A DNA stretch of 64,000 nucleotides from Verrucomicrobiota bacterium (GTDB lineage: Bacteria; Verrucomicrobiota; Verrucomicrobiia; Verrucomicrobiales; Akkermansiaceae), in contig JAURPJ010000038.1 in assembly GCA_030835305.1 (NCBI GenBank), positions 28,898-92,897 on the forward strand. Direction: 5' to 3'. Position 1 is the stretch's first letter; each line of letters starts with the position of its first letter. The position numbers and the translations under genes were made by a program. Of the stretch, positions 27,333 to 38,846 are shown in pieces. A model generated the notes under the pieces. The model saw nothing but the letters and a program-made list of their open reading frames with translations, made no database searches and was not told the DNA's origin.

Positions 27333-30300
27333 ATGATCACCCGACTTCTCTTCACGGTCTCCCTCACGACCCTTTCCGCCATCGCGCAACGTGGCCTCAA
27401 GGACATTCCCGATCCTGATCCGGTTAAACAAGCCGCTGCCTTCAACCTGCCGGAAGGCATGGAGATCCAGCTCGTCGCTTCCGATCCCATGATCGCAAAA
27501 CCGGTGCAGATGAACTTCGATTCCCAGGGGCGCATCTGGCTCGTTTCCAGCGGAATGTATCCTCACATCGTTCCCGGCGCCGAGGAAAACGACAAGGTCC
27601 TCATTCTTGAAGACACCAATGGCGACGGCGTCGCCGACAAGCGCACCGTTTTCGCCGACGACCTCCACATTCCCACCGCCGTCCTTCCGGCCGATGGCGG
27701 AGCTTACGTCGCCAACTCGACCGAGATCATTTTCCTCAAGGACACGGATGGAGATGACAAGGCCGACCACCGCCGTGTCGTGCTTTCAGGTTTCGGCACC
27801 GAAGACACCCACCACCTCGTCCACACCTTCGAGCAGGGCCCGGACGGCATGCTTTACTTCTTGCAGTCCATCTACATCCACAGCCATCTCGAAACCCCCT
27901 ATGGCGTCCGTCGCCTCATGGGAGGAGGCGTTTGGCACTTCCGACCCGAAACCCAACGCGCTGAAATCCTCTCCAAAGGTCTCATTAACCCCTGGGGATT
28001 TATCTTTGATGAACACGGACAAACCTTCGCCACCGACGGTGCCGGCGGCCAGGGAATCAACGATATTTTCCCGCGCTCCGTTTTCCGGACCTCACCCGGA
28101 GCCCAACGCATCGTCGACGGACTCAACCCCGGCCAGCCCAAGCTCTGCGGCCTTGAAATCCTCTCCGGATCCCATATCCCCGATAAGCTTCGCGGCGTCC
28201 TCATCGCGCCCGATTTCCGGGGTCACCGCATCAATGCCTACCGCCTCACTCCCGAGGGCTCATCTTACAAGTCCACCCGCATCGATGACTTCCTGAGTTC
28301 CTCCCACCGCGCCTTCCGACCCATCGATGTTAAAATGGGGCCCGACGGCGCGCTTTACATTGCCGATTGGTATAACCCCATCATCCAGCATGGCGAGGTC
28401 GACTTCCGCGACGAACGCCGTGATCACTCGCGCGGACGCATCTGGCGCGTCACTTTCAAAGACCGCCCTCTGATTGAGAAGAAGAACTTCTCCGAATCTT
28501 CCATCGAAGATCTCGTGGTCCACCTCCTTTCAAAAGAACGCGTCCACCGCGAACAGGCCAGAAGCGAGCTTCGCACCCGCAACCGCGGGGAAGTTCTCGC
28601 AAAGCTCGCCCTCTGGAACAACCGGCTCACCGGAGACTTTGCGCGTATGCAGTTCATGTGGACTTATCAGGCTCTCAACCACACTCCGGTCGACCTGATC
28701 AAGTCGCTCATCGCATCCGATGACCCCCGCTACCGCGCTGCTGCCCTTCGAGTGATCTACCACCGTCACGAAGAAGTCCCCGGTGCCGCCGAAATCGTAA
28801 AAAATGCCATCAATGATGACAACGGACGCGTCCGTCTCTGGGCCGTCAGCTGCCTCGCCCAAATGCCCGGACCTGACTCTGTCCCAACCGCTTTGCAAGC
28901 CCTCGATCACCCCGTCGACAAAACGATGGACTTCGCACTCTGGTCCATCGTCCGGGAACACCAGGAATACTGGGCTCCCAGATTCGAAGCCGGAAAGCCC
29001 GTCTTTGGCGACAAGCTCCCACACCTCATCTTTGCAATGAAGGCCCTCGGGAAATCACTCTCACTCGAGTCCATCTTCACCAGTGTCGATAACGGAAGCC
29101 TCACCCCGACCGAGCGCAAGGATGCCATTTCGGTGATCTCGCAAGTCGGCTCCGCAAGCGACCTCAGCCGCCTTCTCAAGTTGGCTCCCAAAGAACCGGC
29201 CATCCTTGAGCAACTCGTCACCGCCGCGCAAATCCGCAAATTACAACCCAAGTCAGGAAAAGAACAACTCCTTCCCTTCCTGGATTCGGACCAACCCGCG
29301 ATTTTCGCCAGCGCCGCCAAACTGACCGGCCTCTGGAAATTTGCTCCCGCCCGCGAGAAGCTGGTGGCTGCTTTCACCCAGTCAACCGCCAAACGACAAG
29401 CCGCCGCCGAGGGCCTCCGCCTCTTTGGTGATCAGGAAACGATCAAGCTATTCGTCAAACTTTCCAGGGACTCTCCCGATGAAGCCACCCGCGCTATCGC
29501 GGTCAAGGAACTGGCCAGAATTGCTCCCGATCGGGCCGCCGCCAGCGCCGTCACTCTCTTGCAAAAAGACACCGATGGAAAGGACGAACACGGACTGTTC
29601 TCCAGCTTCCTGCAAAGCACCCGGGCCTCCACCTCGCTCGCCAAAGCACTCAAGGACAAAACCCTTCCCACCAAGATCGCCACCCTCGGCCTTCAGCGCG
29701 CGGGCACTTCCGGGCGTCCTCCAAAAGACCTGATGGCCGCCCTGCAAACCGCCGGAAATCTTAAACCAATGTCGCAACAACTCTCTGCCGCCGAGATGGC
29801 CAAACTCGTCGATCGTGTGCAGAAGGAAGGCGACCCTCATCGCGGCGAAACCATCTATCGCCGCACCGACCTCCAATGCACCGCCTGCCACGCCATCGGC
29901 GGAGTCGGCAGTCCCATCGGCCCGGATCTCGTCAGCATCGGAGCCAGCGCCCCGGTCGACTACCTCATCACCTCGCTCCTTAATCCCAATGACAAGATCA
30001 AGGAAGGTTATCACACCACCCTCGTCAGCGAGAAAAATGGCAACGCCCATACCGGCGGCCTCGTGAGCGAGAGCGACACCGAAGTGGTCCTCCGTGATTA
30101 CGCCGGAAAGATGAATCGCATCGCCCGCGCCGACATTAAAAACATCACCATCAGCCCCGTCTCCATGATGCCTCCCGGCCTGACTGCGGGACTTCGCGAA
30201 GACCAATTCGTTGACCTGGCACGATTCCTCTCTGAGTTGGGCAAGGACGGTGATTTCAAGGTCAGCGCCAAGCCCATCATCCGCGATTGGAAGGTCCTGC

Positions 30301-30683
30301 AACCCCATCCGCGCACCGTCGATGGCATGGGCCACTATGGCACCGCCGTCTTCGCCGAAAGATTTGAGGGCTACCAATGGCAACCCTATGGCAGCAAGGT
30401 CGGCGGAGAACTCGTCCCATCCGAACTTCCCAAGGTAAAAGGCCGTGGCCACAATACCTGGGGAGTGGCCCGCTTCGGCATCACGCAAAAAGGAAAAGTG
30501 AAATTGAAAATCAACGACACCACCTTGCTCGATCTCTTCGCAGGAAAAAAAGAAATCGACCTCCCCGAAAAAGGACCGGCAATCATCGAACTCACCGGAA
30601 ATGAAGATCCGGAACATTTCACTCTCGCCGTGAATTCCGCTTACCGGCAGACTCCGGTCTTACTCGAACTCGTCACCGAATGA
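27333..30683 (+). CDS. PVC-type membrane-bound dehydrogenase / HEAT repeat / heme-binding c-type cytochrome
   Basis: FNLPEGMEIQLVASDPMIAKPVQMNFDSQGRIWLV...YRRTDLQCTACHAIGGVGSPIGPDL. Confidence 0.9.
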   Translation: MITRLLFTVSLTTLSAIAQRGLKDIPDPDPVKQAAAFNLPEGMEIQLVASDPMIAKPVQMNFDSQGRIWLVSSGMYPHIVPGAEENDKVLILEDTNGDGVADKRTVFADDLHIPTAVLPADGGAYVANSTEIIFLKDTDGDDKADHRRVVLSGFGTEDTHHLVHTFEQGPDGMLYFLQSIYIHSHLETPYGVRRLMGGGVWHFRPETQRAEILSKGLINPWGFIFDEHGQTFATDGAGGQGINDIFPRSVFRTSPGAQRIVDGLNPGQPKLCGLEILSGSHIPDKLRGVLIAPDFRGHRINAYRLTPEGSSYKSTRIDDFLSSSHRAFRPIDVKMGPDGALYIADWYNPIIQHGEVDFRDERRDHSRGRIWRVTFKDRPLIEKKNFSESSIEDLVVHLLSKERVHREQARSELRTRNRGEVLAKLALWNNRLTGDFARMQFMWTYQALNHTPVDLIKSLIASDDPRYRAAALRVIYHRHEEVPGAAEIVKNAINDDNGRVRLWAVSCLAQMPGPDSVPTALQALDHPVDKTMDFALWSIVREHQEYWAPRFEAGKPVFGDKLPHLIFAMKALGKSLSLESIFTSVDNGSLTPTERKDAISVISQVGSASDLSRLLKLAPKEPAILEQLVTAAQIRKLQPKSGKEQLLPFLDSDQPAIFASAAKLTGLWKFAPAREKLVAAFTQSTAKRQAAAEGLRLFGDQETIKLFVKLSRDSPDEATRAIAVKELARIAPDRAAASAVTLLQKDTDGKDEHGLFSSFLQSTRASTSLAKALKDKTLPTKIATLGLQRAGTSGRPPKDLMAALQTAGNLKPMSQQLSAAEMAKLVDRVQKEGDPHRGETIYRRTDLQCTACHAIGGVGSPIGPDLVSIGASAPVDYLITSLLNPNDKIKEGYHTTLVSEKNGNAHTGGLVSESDTEVVLRDYAGKMNRIARADIKNITISPVSMMPPGLTAGLREDQFVDLARFLSELGKDGDFKVSAKPIIRDWKVLQPHPRTVDGMGHYGTAVFAERFEGYQWQPYGSKVGGELVPSELPKVKGRGHNTWGVARFGITQKGKVKLKINDTTLLDLFAGKKEIDLPEKGPAIIELTGNEDPEHFTLAVNSAYRQTPVLLELVTE

Positions 30684-31876
30684 AGCTCCTCAAACTCACC
30701 CTCCCCATCGGACTCGTTGCCATCGGAATCGCCGCCCGCGATTCCGTAAAAGACAAACCCAGCCACACCCGCCAGGTCGTCGATCCAGGCGTTTACACCG
30801 AAGGAGCCTCCTTTGGCGATGTCGATGGCGATGGCAAGATCGACCTCCTCGCAGGTCCCTTCTGGTGGTCAGGCCCTGACTTTAAGAAATCAAACCGCTA
30901 CCGCCCCGGCGAGGCCGTGCCCGCCAAAGGATACGCTCACAACTCCTTCCAGAGTTGGGTTCTCGACGTCAACGGCGACGGACGCAACGACATCTTCCAG
31001 GTCGCACACGATGGAAAATTCCACCTCGACCTCTACCTGCAACCGGAAATGCCTTCCGAGAACTGGACGATGCATCGCGTCGCCGCCAAAATCGGGAACG
31101 AGTCTCCCGAGATGACCGATCTCACCGGAAACGGGAAACTCGAACTTGTGGCGATGAAAGACGGTCGCTTTGGCTTCTTTACTCCTGACCCCAATGCCCC
31201 GGAAAAGCCCTGGACCTTTCACTCTATTTCCCCCGAGCGTACCAAGTCACCCTACTATCACGGCCTTGGCTTCGGCGATCTCAATGGAGATGGACGCACC
31301 GACGTTCTCGAAAAGGAAGGTTGGTATGAAGCTCCCGAAGATCCTTTGAAGCCCGGCAACTGGAACTTCTCTCACTATCCCTTTTCGCGGGCTGGTGGGG
31401 CCCAGATGCTCGTCTTTGACATCGACGGCGATGGCGACAACGACGTCGTCTCAAGCACCGCAGCTCACTCTTGGGGGTTAGCTTGGTTCGAAAACCACAA
31501 GAGAGAAGGCCGGATCACCTTTAAGAAGCACACTCTCGTTCCCGAGAACAAATCACCCGGCGTCGGCGGCGTAACCTTTAGCCAGGCCCACTCCCTGGTG
31601 GCAGGCGACTTTGACAAAAACGGCCTCACTGACTTCGCCACCGGCAAACGCTATTTCGCCCACAACGGTCGCGACCCTGGTGCCGACCAAGCCGCCGTCC
31701 TCTATTGGTTTGAGCTCGTCCGCGACGAAAACGGGGTTCGCTTCATACCCCACCTGCTGGACTCTGACTCCGGGGCTGGCACCCAACTTGCAGCGGCCGA
31801 TGTTAATGGAGACGGCATCACCGACATTGGTGTGGGCAATAAAAAGGGCGTCTTTATCTTCACGAGTTCCAAATAA
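30680..31876 (+). CDS. FG-GAP/VCBS repeat protein
   Basis: FGDVDGDGKIDLLAGPFWW, LDVNGDGRNDIFQ, FGDLNGDGRTDVLE repeats. Confidence 0.87.
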   Translation: MKLLKLTLPIGLVAIGIAARDSVKDKPSHTRQVVDPGVYTEGASFGDVDGDGKIDLLAGPFWWSGPDFKKSNRYRPGEAVPAKGYAHNSFQSWVLDVNGDGRNDIFQVAHDGKFHLDLYLQPEMPSENWTMHRVAAKIGNESPEMTDLTGNGKLELVAMKDGRFGFFTPDPNAPEKPWTFHSISPERTKSPYYHGLGFGDLNGDGRTDVLEKEGWYEAPEDPLKPGNWNFSHYPFSRAGGAQMLVFDIDGDGDNDVVSSTAAHSWGLAWFENHKREGRITFKKHTLVPENKSPGVGGVTFSQAHSLVAGDFDKNGLTDFATGKRYFAHNGRDPGADQAAVLYWFELVRDENGVRFIPHLLDSDSGAGTQLAAADVNGDGITDIGVGNKKGVFIFTSSK

Positions 31877-32438
31877 CCGGAGCCTCTCGCAATTAACCCC
31901 AAATCAGCCGACTCAACTTTGCCGACTGTCCCGAGAGCCATCGGAAAAAGACCAAATGAGAGTGCTCTGAAGGAGCTGCTTTTCAGGCAAGACAAGGGGC
32001 GGTTGCCGCGTACGTAAAGTGAAGGACTCCACCAATAATTTCCAAATCCCAAATTTTCGTTTTATTGGACTCAGCTCATTGTCGACACGAGTCGAAAACG
32101 GAGAACCGGCTCAACAACGACCTTTCTTGCTTCACGGGAAATATTTTCCGTCATTGTGAAAGGCAAGGATACTTGGACTACAAATCCGGCTTTCGCATGC
32201 CACTACACCGATAAGCCAAAACCTCCATTTACGTGCTTGAACATCCACACAAAAATTATATTGCGCTAGGGAAATTCGATCATGAATAGCAAAATTCTTC
32301 CCGTTCTATCCGCCCTTCTCGGTAGCCTCGAGATGCTTGGCCTCCTCCACCCTCGTCGCTAGGTTCTCCGGACCAGACCCGGTTTTCAAGATCCGTCCGG
32401 AGCCTCTTCAGGACGGATTTTTCTTTGCTATCCTCTTT

Positions 32439-35400
32439 ATGAAAACTCTCCTCGCCAGCCTCCTCGTTTCCGCCCCTCTTCTTGGTTCGGAACTCCTCAC
32501 CCCCTCTTCAACCCAGCTTCTGGCTGGCACCGAATTTTTCCCCGCTGCCAATCTTACCAACGGGTCCGGGCTCTCCCAAATCCCCACCCTCTCGAATTAC
32601 GCGGCCACCACCCATACCAATGCAAGCGGGTCCTCCGCCTGGACCACCGACGCCCCCGGCGGTGGATCGGCCGACTACTTCGCCCTGAACCCCGCCTCCG
32701 CACCCCTTCCCGTCTTCCTTCTCACCTTCGCCAAAGAACATGAATTCACCGATTTCATTTACTGGGGATACCACTTTGGCGCTCCCAATGGTAATGAAGT
32801 GAAATCCTTCACCCTCGAATTCTCTTCCGACAACGGAAGCTCCTTCCACTCATCGACCAACCTCAGCTCACCCGCAATTTCACGGGCCAATCCAACCACC
32901 CTCGCCCTCGGTGGTCCCTTTACCGCCAACACCATCCGCCTCACCCTCACCGACAACTGGTTCGAAAACTTTGGCGGCGGCGACCGCGCAGGTCTTGGCG
33001 AAATCCGCTTCATCGGCACGACCCCCGTCGACCCCACCCCCGTCATCGAAGCCCCTCGCCTCGTCGACTTCGGTTCCCACCCCACCAACCCCGGCCCGCT
33101 CATCCATCCTCTCGCCATTTCAAACTCCGGCGGACTTGAAGACCTCATCGTTTCAGTCACCCCCGTTTCTGCAGGCCCCTTCTCCGTCACTGCACAAAAC
33201 CTCATCATCCCTGCCGGCCAATCTCAAAGCCTCACCCTTTCCTTCGACTCCCCGATCGATGGATGCTTCCGGGAATCTCTCACTCTCACCAGCAACGACT
33301 CGGACAACCCCAGCTTGAAAATCACCCTCCTCGCCGCCCTGAACTGCACTTTCCCCGTTCCAGAGCAACCCGAATTCTCCCGTGAAGAAGGAACCTTCAC
33401 CGAACCGTTCCTCCTCACTCTCAACACAGGCGAGCCCGACGCGACCATTCTCTACACCCTTGATGGATCTCTTCCCGATTACGAAAACGGTCTTGTTTAC
33501 GACGGTCCACTTTCCATCAATTCAACCACTCAAGTCCGAGCTTCCTCGTACTTTCCCGGTGCGGAACCCGCAGTTCGAACCCGTTCATACCTCAAACTAA
33601 CTCCCGAGGTCGCCTCCTACTCTTCCAAACTGCCCATCCTGGTGATCGACAACTTTAATAGCGGAAGCATCCCGAACAAGGGCTGGAGCACCAGCACCCA
33701 AACCGGAAGCGGCTTGCAACAAGTCGCCCGGCAGCCCGCGTTTCTTGGTGTTTTTGAACGAGACCCCAGCAGCAACTCCGCCAACCTCGAGCAAGAACCT
33801 GCCCAAACCTCCCGCATTGGAATCCGGGTTCGGGGGGCCTTTTCATCCACCTGGACCCCAAAGCCATATTCGATCGAAACCTGGAAGACGGATACGAATG
33901 ACGACAGAGCCATCAAGATTCTCGGCATGGCTTCGGAGTCCGACTGGATTCTTTACTACCCGCACCCCTCCTATGACCGGACGATGCTCTACAATACTTT
34001 CATTTGGGAATTGAGCCGCCAAACCGGCCGCTGGGCTCCGGAGTTTCGATTCGTCGATCTCTTCGTGAATGAAAACGGAGGAGATCTCACCATGGCCGAT
34101 CGCAAAGGAGTTTATGTTTTCCTTGAGAAGACGAAACGCGATGACAAGCGACTCGAATTTGACAAACTCTCCGAAGACGGATCGACCGGAGGCTGGATCA
34201 ACAGCATCAACCGGATGGATCCCATTCCGGTTGGGGGATTTCCGGCAGAAAACGGAGCCACCTCTCCACAATTTTTTCATACCGCAGGGCCCAACCGGGT
34301 GCAGTCAACCGCGCCTAATGTTTCGGGCTCCGGAGACGACATCCCGAGACAATACAATGCCTTCATTAACTTCGAAGATCCCAACGGCTATCGAATTAAC
34401 GCCGCACAAAGATCGGCCATCGAAAAGTGGTTCCGCGATTTTGAAGACGTTCTCTATGACGATGACATTTGGAGGGATCCTGAGATTGGCTACCGAAAGC
34501 ACCTCGATACCACCGACTTCATTGACTACATGCAGATGCTGACTCTGGCCAAGCAAGGCGACGGACTTTTGCTCAGCATGTTCCCCTGGGTGTCCTCCGA
34601 TGATCGTAAACTCCGGATGGGCCCCATGTGGGACTTCAACAACGGCGCCTACGGTGGACCGACGACCGGGACTCTTTACTTCCGGCCGGAACGACTTTGG
34701 TATAGGAGACTCTACGACGATCCCGACTTCCAACGCGAGTATGAAGACCGCTGGTTTGACCTCCGTGAGGGACCACTTTCCAATGCCAACATGGTAGCGA
34801 TTATCGATGCTCAGGTTTCCGAAATTACGACCGGCCTCGCTGACAATCAAAACGGCCTCACCGCCTCGTCATGGAACAGTCGGGTCAACTCGATGAAATC
34901 GTGGCTTCAGTCACGCGCCAACTGGATCGACTCAAACTTCATTGCCCCCCCTGACTTCAGCTTTGCAGGCGGTCCTGTTTCCAACGACTTCCAACTTGAA
35001 ATCGCAAACACAACAGGTCAAGGCGGCACAATTTATTATTCGCTCGATGGCAGCGAGCCCATCGATTCGCAAACCACTTACGCCGGCCCGCTCAGTCTCA
35101 TCCGCACTACTACGATCTCAGCCCGCGTCCTTACCAACGGCGGCAATTGGTCTGCAATCCGAAAGGCAAATTTCATCGTAGGAATACCGGCCAGCGCAGC
35201 TAATTTGACCGTGGCCGAAATACACTACCATCCGGGCAGTGATCAACCGGACAGCGAATTCATCGAATTAGTGAACATCTCCCCAGCCGAGACCATCGAA
35301 CTCACCGATGTCGCATTCACCGCCGGCATTGCTTTCACCTTTCCACCAGGTACTTCACTCGCCCCCGGCGAACGCATTTTGGTGGTTGAGAATCAAACCA

Positions 35401-35954
35401 GCTTCGAGGTAATTCACGGGGAACTTAACATCGCGGGAGAGTTTGAGGACCTGACCAAACTCGCTAACTCGGGAGAGCGGCTTACGCTTTCAGCTGCCGA
35501 CGGTTCCATCATTTTTGATTTCGAATTCAATGACAAGGACCCGTGGCCCGAATTCGCAGATGGTGAAGGATGCTCACTCACACTCATTCACCCCGAACCG
35601 AGCTCTGACCTTTCACTTTCTTCCAACTGGCGATGCAGCGCCGCATCAGGTGGATCGCCCGGGACCAGCGACGAACTCATTTTCACCGGCGAGGTATCAG
35701 ATCTGGCTGAGTTTATCTTGGGCGAATCCCCCCCTCGGATCAATGCGGGGATATTTGATTTCAGAATAAGAATCGGGGTCGATGACTTTACGGTGGTTCC
35801 TCAATCATCGCCCGATCTTGAAACCTGGGAGCCTCTGATACTCCCCTCGCAGCCCAAGTCCGTCCATCCCGACGGAAGTGCGGGATATCAAATCTCTCTC
35901 GAAGGCAATGACTCCACTCAATTTATGCGCCTCCTGATCACTCCACGTGCTTGA
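32439..35954 (+). CDS. CotH kinase / chitobiase-like / lamin-tail domain secreted protein
   Basis: ILYTLDGSLPDYENGLVYDGPLSINSTTQVRA..., CotH-like AFSSTWTPKPYSIETWK..., EIHYHPGSDQPDSEFIELVNISPAETIELTDV. Confidence 0.82.
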   Translation: MKTLLASLLVSAPLLGSELLTPSSTQLLAGTEFFPAANLTNGSGLSQIPTLSNYAATTHTNASGSSAWTTDAPGGGSADYFALNPASAPLPVFLLTFAKEHEFTDFIYWGYHFGAPNGNEVKSFTLEFSSDNGSSFHSSTNLSSPAISRANPTTLALGGPFTANTIRLTLTDNWFENFGGGDRAGLGEIRFIGTTPVDPTPVIEAPRLVDFGSHPTNPGPLIHPLAISNSGGLEDLIVSVTPVSAGPFSVTAQNLIIPAGQSQSLTLSFDSPIDGCFRESLTLTSNDSDNPSLKITLLAALNCTFPVPEQPEFSREEGTFTEPFLLTLNTGEPDATILYTLDGSLPDYENGLVYDGPLSINSTTQVRASSYFPGAEPAVRTRSYLKLTPEVASYSSKLPILVIDNFNSGSIPNKGWSTSTQTGSGLQQVARQPAFLGVFERDPSSNSANLEQEPAQTSRIGIRVRGAFSSTWTPKPYSIETWKTDTNDDRAIKILGMASESDWILYYPHPSYDRTMLYNTFIWELSRQTGRWAPEFRFVDLFVNENGGDLTMADRKGVYVFLEKTKRDDKRLEFDKLSEDGSTGGWINSINRMDPIPVGGFPAENGATSPQFFHTAGPNRVQSTAPNVSGSGDDIPRQYNAFINFEDPNGYRINAAQRSAIEKWFRDFEDVLYDDDIWRDPEIGYRKHLDTTDFIDYMQMLTLAKQGDGLLLSMFPWVSSDDRKLRMGPMWDFNNGAYGGPTTGTLYFRPERLWYRRLYDDPDFQREYEDRWFDLREGPLSNANMVAIIDAQVSEITTGLADNQNGLTASSWNSRVNSMKSWLQSRANWIDSNFIAPPDFSFAGGPVSNDFQLEIANTTGQGGTIYYSLDGSEPIDSQTTYAGPLSLIRTTTISARVLTNGGNWSAIRKANFIVGIPASAANLTVAEIHYHPGSDQPDSEFIELVNISPAETIELTDVAFTAGIAFTFPPGTSLAPGERILVVENQTSFEVIHGELNIAGEFEDLTKLANSGERLTLSAADGSIIFDFEFNDKDPWPEFADGEGCSLTLIHPEPSSDLSLSSNWRCSAASGGSPGTSDELIFTGEVSDLAEFILGESPPRINAGIFDFRIRIGVDDFTVVPQSSPDLETWEPLILPSQPKSVHPDGSAGYQISLEGNDSTQFMRLLITPRA

Positions 35955-36483
35955 GCCTCTCGAGAACCAGCCTAACCGCCTCGGGATAAATCCGATGCTC
36001 CGCCTGCTGAATACGTTCATGCAAGATCCCGGCATTGTCGCCGGATAAGACCGGCACCTCTGCTTGCAAGATCACTTCACCGGTATCGACCCCAGCATCG
36101 ACGAAGTGGACCGTGCAACCCGTCTTTTCGGCCCCATCGACCAGAGCTTGCTCCCAAGCGGCCTTACCAGGATACTTTGGAAGCAGCGAAGGGTGAACAT
36201 TCAAAATCCGGTCAGGGAAAGCACCCAAGAGAGGCTCTTTGACCAATCTCATGAAACCCGCCAAGCAAATCAAATCGAACCCATCGAGGTGACTCAAAAT
36301 CCGCGCACTAAGGTCAGCCCCTCCCTGCTCCAAAACGGTTGGGATTCCAAAGGCCTCCGCTTTTTCCAAAATCCCTGCATCCGGTTGATCCGAAATGACC
36401 AACGCAATCTCATCACCAAGCACCCCAACGAGAGCCTGAAAATTTGATCCTGCCCCGGAACCCAGCACTGCGATTTTTGCCAT
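35938..36483 (-). CDS. purN: Phosphoribosylglycinamide formyltransferase
   Basis: KIAVLGSGAGSNFQALV...LICLAGFMRLVKEPLLGAFPDRILNVHPSLLPKYPG. Confidence 0.93.
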   Translation of the reverse strand: MAKIAVLGSGAGSNFQALVGVLGDEIALVISDQPDAGILEKAEAFGIPTVLEQGGADLSARILSHLDGFDLICLAGFMRLVKEPLLGAFPDRILNVHPSLLPKYPGKAAWEQALVDGAEKTGCTVHFVDAGVDTGEVILQAEVPVLSGDNAGILHERIQQAEHRIYPEAVRLVLERLKHVE

Positions 36484-36651
36484 GTGGAAAATTCAGCAGA
36501 AACAGCCCACAAGATCACGACTTGATTTTGATTTTACGTTCTACAGGCAGGACTTGGATAGTCCTCCCCGGTCATAGCCTCTCCGACCCGACTTCTCATT
36601 ATCGCGGAAATTTGCGCGTGCCAATCTTCATTCATCGGCTAGCTTGAGCAC

Positions 36652-37857
36652 ATGAGCAACGAGGCTACCGCTGTGCCGGACGCAACCGGTCATTATGGTC
36701 AATTTGGAGGATGTTTCGCTCCGGAAACTCTCATGACACCACTCGATGACTTAGTCGCCGCGTATGACGACGCCAAGGCCGATCCCGCTTTCCAGGCCGA
36801 GTTGGATGATCTCCTCCACAACTATTGCGGACGTCCAACGCCCCTTTACTTTGCCGAGCGCTGGACCGAGCGACTCGGGGGTGCCAAAATCTACCTCAAG
36901 CGAGAAGACCTTCTCCACACCGGGGCCCACAAAATCAACAACGCGATCGGCCAGATCCTCCTCGCCAAACGCCTTGGCAAAAAGCGTATCATCGCTGAAA
37001 CCGGAGCCGGCCAACATGGAGTAGCCACCGCCACCGTTTGCGCTCGTTTTGGCATGGACTGCACCGTTTACATGGGTGCGGTCGACATGGAACGCCAGGC
37101 TCTCAACGTCACCCGCATGCGCCTCATGGGAGCGAAAGTCGTCCCCGTTACTGCCGGACAAGCCACGCTCAAGGAAGCGGTCAACGAATCGATGCGAGAC
37201 TGGGTCGCCGCTGTTGACGACACCCACTACATCCTCGGTTCTGCTTTGGGCCCCCATCCTTTCCCAATGATGGTGCGCGACTTCCACCGCGTTATCGGCG
37301 TTGAAGCACGGGAGCAAATTCTCCAGAAAGAAGGCCGCCTTCCCGACCTCCTCGTCGCCTGTGTTGGCGGCGGCTCAAACGCCATGGGACTCTTCCATCC
37401 GTTTGTCGACGATGAGAACACCCGCATGGTCGGCGTTGAAGCAGGAGGCGATGGCATCGTCCCCGAACGCCACGCCGCCCGGTTCCAGGGCGGGAAACTC
37501 GGTGTTCTTCAAGGCTCCAAGACCTGGCTCCTCGCCAACGACGACGGCCAAATCGAGCTCACCCACTCCGTCTCAGCCGGCCTCGACTACGCAGCCGTCG
37601 GCCCCGAACACGCCTATTTGCAAGACATCGGTCGCGCCGAATACACCTACGCTACCGATGACGAAGCTCTCACCGCCTTCCGCGAACTTTCCTACACCGA
37701 AGGAATCATCCCCGCCCTCGAAAGCGCCCACGCCATGGCCTACGTGTCAAAGATCGCCGGTTCCATGCCCAACGAAGACATCATCATTGCCAACCTCTCC
37801 GGCCGCGGTGACAAAGACGTCGAGCAAGCCTCGAAGTATCTCCTCGGCAAGGAATGA
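36652..37857 (+). CDS. trpB: Tryptophan synthase beta chain
   Basis: [16 protein letters not shown]...[49 protein letters not shown]. Confidence 0.96.
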   Translation: MSNEATAVPDATGHYGQFGGCFAPETLMTPLDDLVAAYDDAKADPAFQAELDDLLHNYCGRPTPLYFAERWTERLGGAKIYLKREDLLHTGAHKINNAIGQILLAKRLGKKRIIAETGAGQHGVATATVCARFGMDCTVYMGAVDMERQALNVTRMRLMGAKVVPVTAGQATLKEAVNESMRDWVAAVDDTHYILGSALGPHPFPMMVRDFHRVIGVEAREQILQKEGRLPDLLVACVGGGSNAMGLFHPFVDDENTRMVGVEAGGDGIVPERHAARFQGGKLGVLQGSKTWLLANDDGQIELTHSVSAGLDYAAVGPEHAYLQDIGRAEYTYATDDEALTAFRELSYTEGIIPALESAHAMAYVSKIAGSMPNEDIIIANLSGRGDKDVEQASKYLLGKE

Positions 37858-38108
37858 ATGCTCCCATTTTCTTTAACCTGACCGGCGTCAGCGGAATGAT
37901 TGGAATGCTATCACTCATCGCACTGAACCTCTTAACCTATTGGATTGACCTAAACGTGTTGAAAAATTCTCCGTCGAAGGGGTCGCGGAACGTCAATTCA
38001 TTCTTGTCGGAGACATGATTGCCTACGCAGTCAGCGAAATTGCTCTTCTGAGTTTTAGCCTCCTCCTCGTGCTCTTTCTTATGGCGCGCATAGAGGAAAA
38101 AAACTGAA

Positions 38109-38339
38109 TCATTCCCGCCACCAATCGGCCTGCTTTTCCCAAGGCTGGCTCGGCTCCTCATCAGGTCCTGCTGGTTCGCCTTTCGGCTCCGGAGCGGTCT
38201 CCTCTTCCTTCAACAACTCCGCCAATTCGTCCTTCTTGCCGGCATTCCGCATCATGGAAAACAGAATCGTCATCACGGTTCCCGCAGCGACCAAGAGCAC
38301 GATCAACATGCAAACTGCAAGGGTGTCTTCCGCTGACAT
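38109..38339 (-). CDS. Small membrane protein, hypothetical
   Basis: MSAEDTLAVCMLIVLLVAAGTVMTILFSMMRNAG... single TM helix. Confidence 0.45.
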   Translation of the reverse strand: MSAEDTLAVCMLIVLLVAAGTVMTILFSMMRNAGKKDELAELLKEEETAPEPKGEPAGPDEEPSQPWEKQADWWRE

Positions 38340-38597
38340 GTGCTGATGATAGCACAGCATTTAAGGGACGGAACTGGCAATTTGCACACGTTTCCTTGCA
38401 AAGCAGGCCAAACAAGAGAAATACCTTTTCCTCTTTAACACGGGGAAGTCCTTTCAATGCTTGGGTGGCAGACATTCCGTGATCTTTTTAGAAAAACCTA
38501 CACGATGGGTTGACAAGCGGTTTCCGGCGGCTAGTCTCCGCCTCCCCGCTATTTGTAGCCGGGTTTCTTTTCAAAAACTTACCTCTTCTCTACGGCC

Positions 38598-38783
38598 ATG
38601 AAAATGACATACCAGCCTTCCAAGCGCACCCGCAAGAAGCAACACGGTTTCCGTGCCCGCATGGCAACCAAAGCTGGACGCGGCATCATCAAGAGCCGTC
38701 GCCGCAAAGGACGCAAGCGTCTCCTTCCAAAAGGGGCCGAGATTCACTTCAAGCGCCACACGGTACAGAACAACTCCAAGTAA
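38598..38783 (+). CDS. rpmH: 50S ribosomal protein L34 with C-terminal extension
   Basis: [40 protein letters not shown] + [19 protein letters not shown]; followed by rnpA. Confidence 0.93.
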   Translation: MKMTYQPSKRTRKKQHGFRARMATKAGRGIIKSRRRKGRKRLLPKGAEIHFKRHTVQNNSK

Positions 38784-38846
38784 GTTGTTTTCGTCCCGTA
38801 ATCCTGGCGGGACCCCACCTCTTCACTTCGGGCTCCCATTTCGGTC

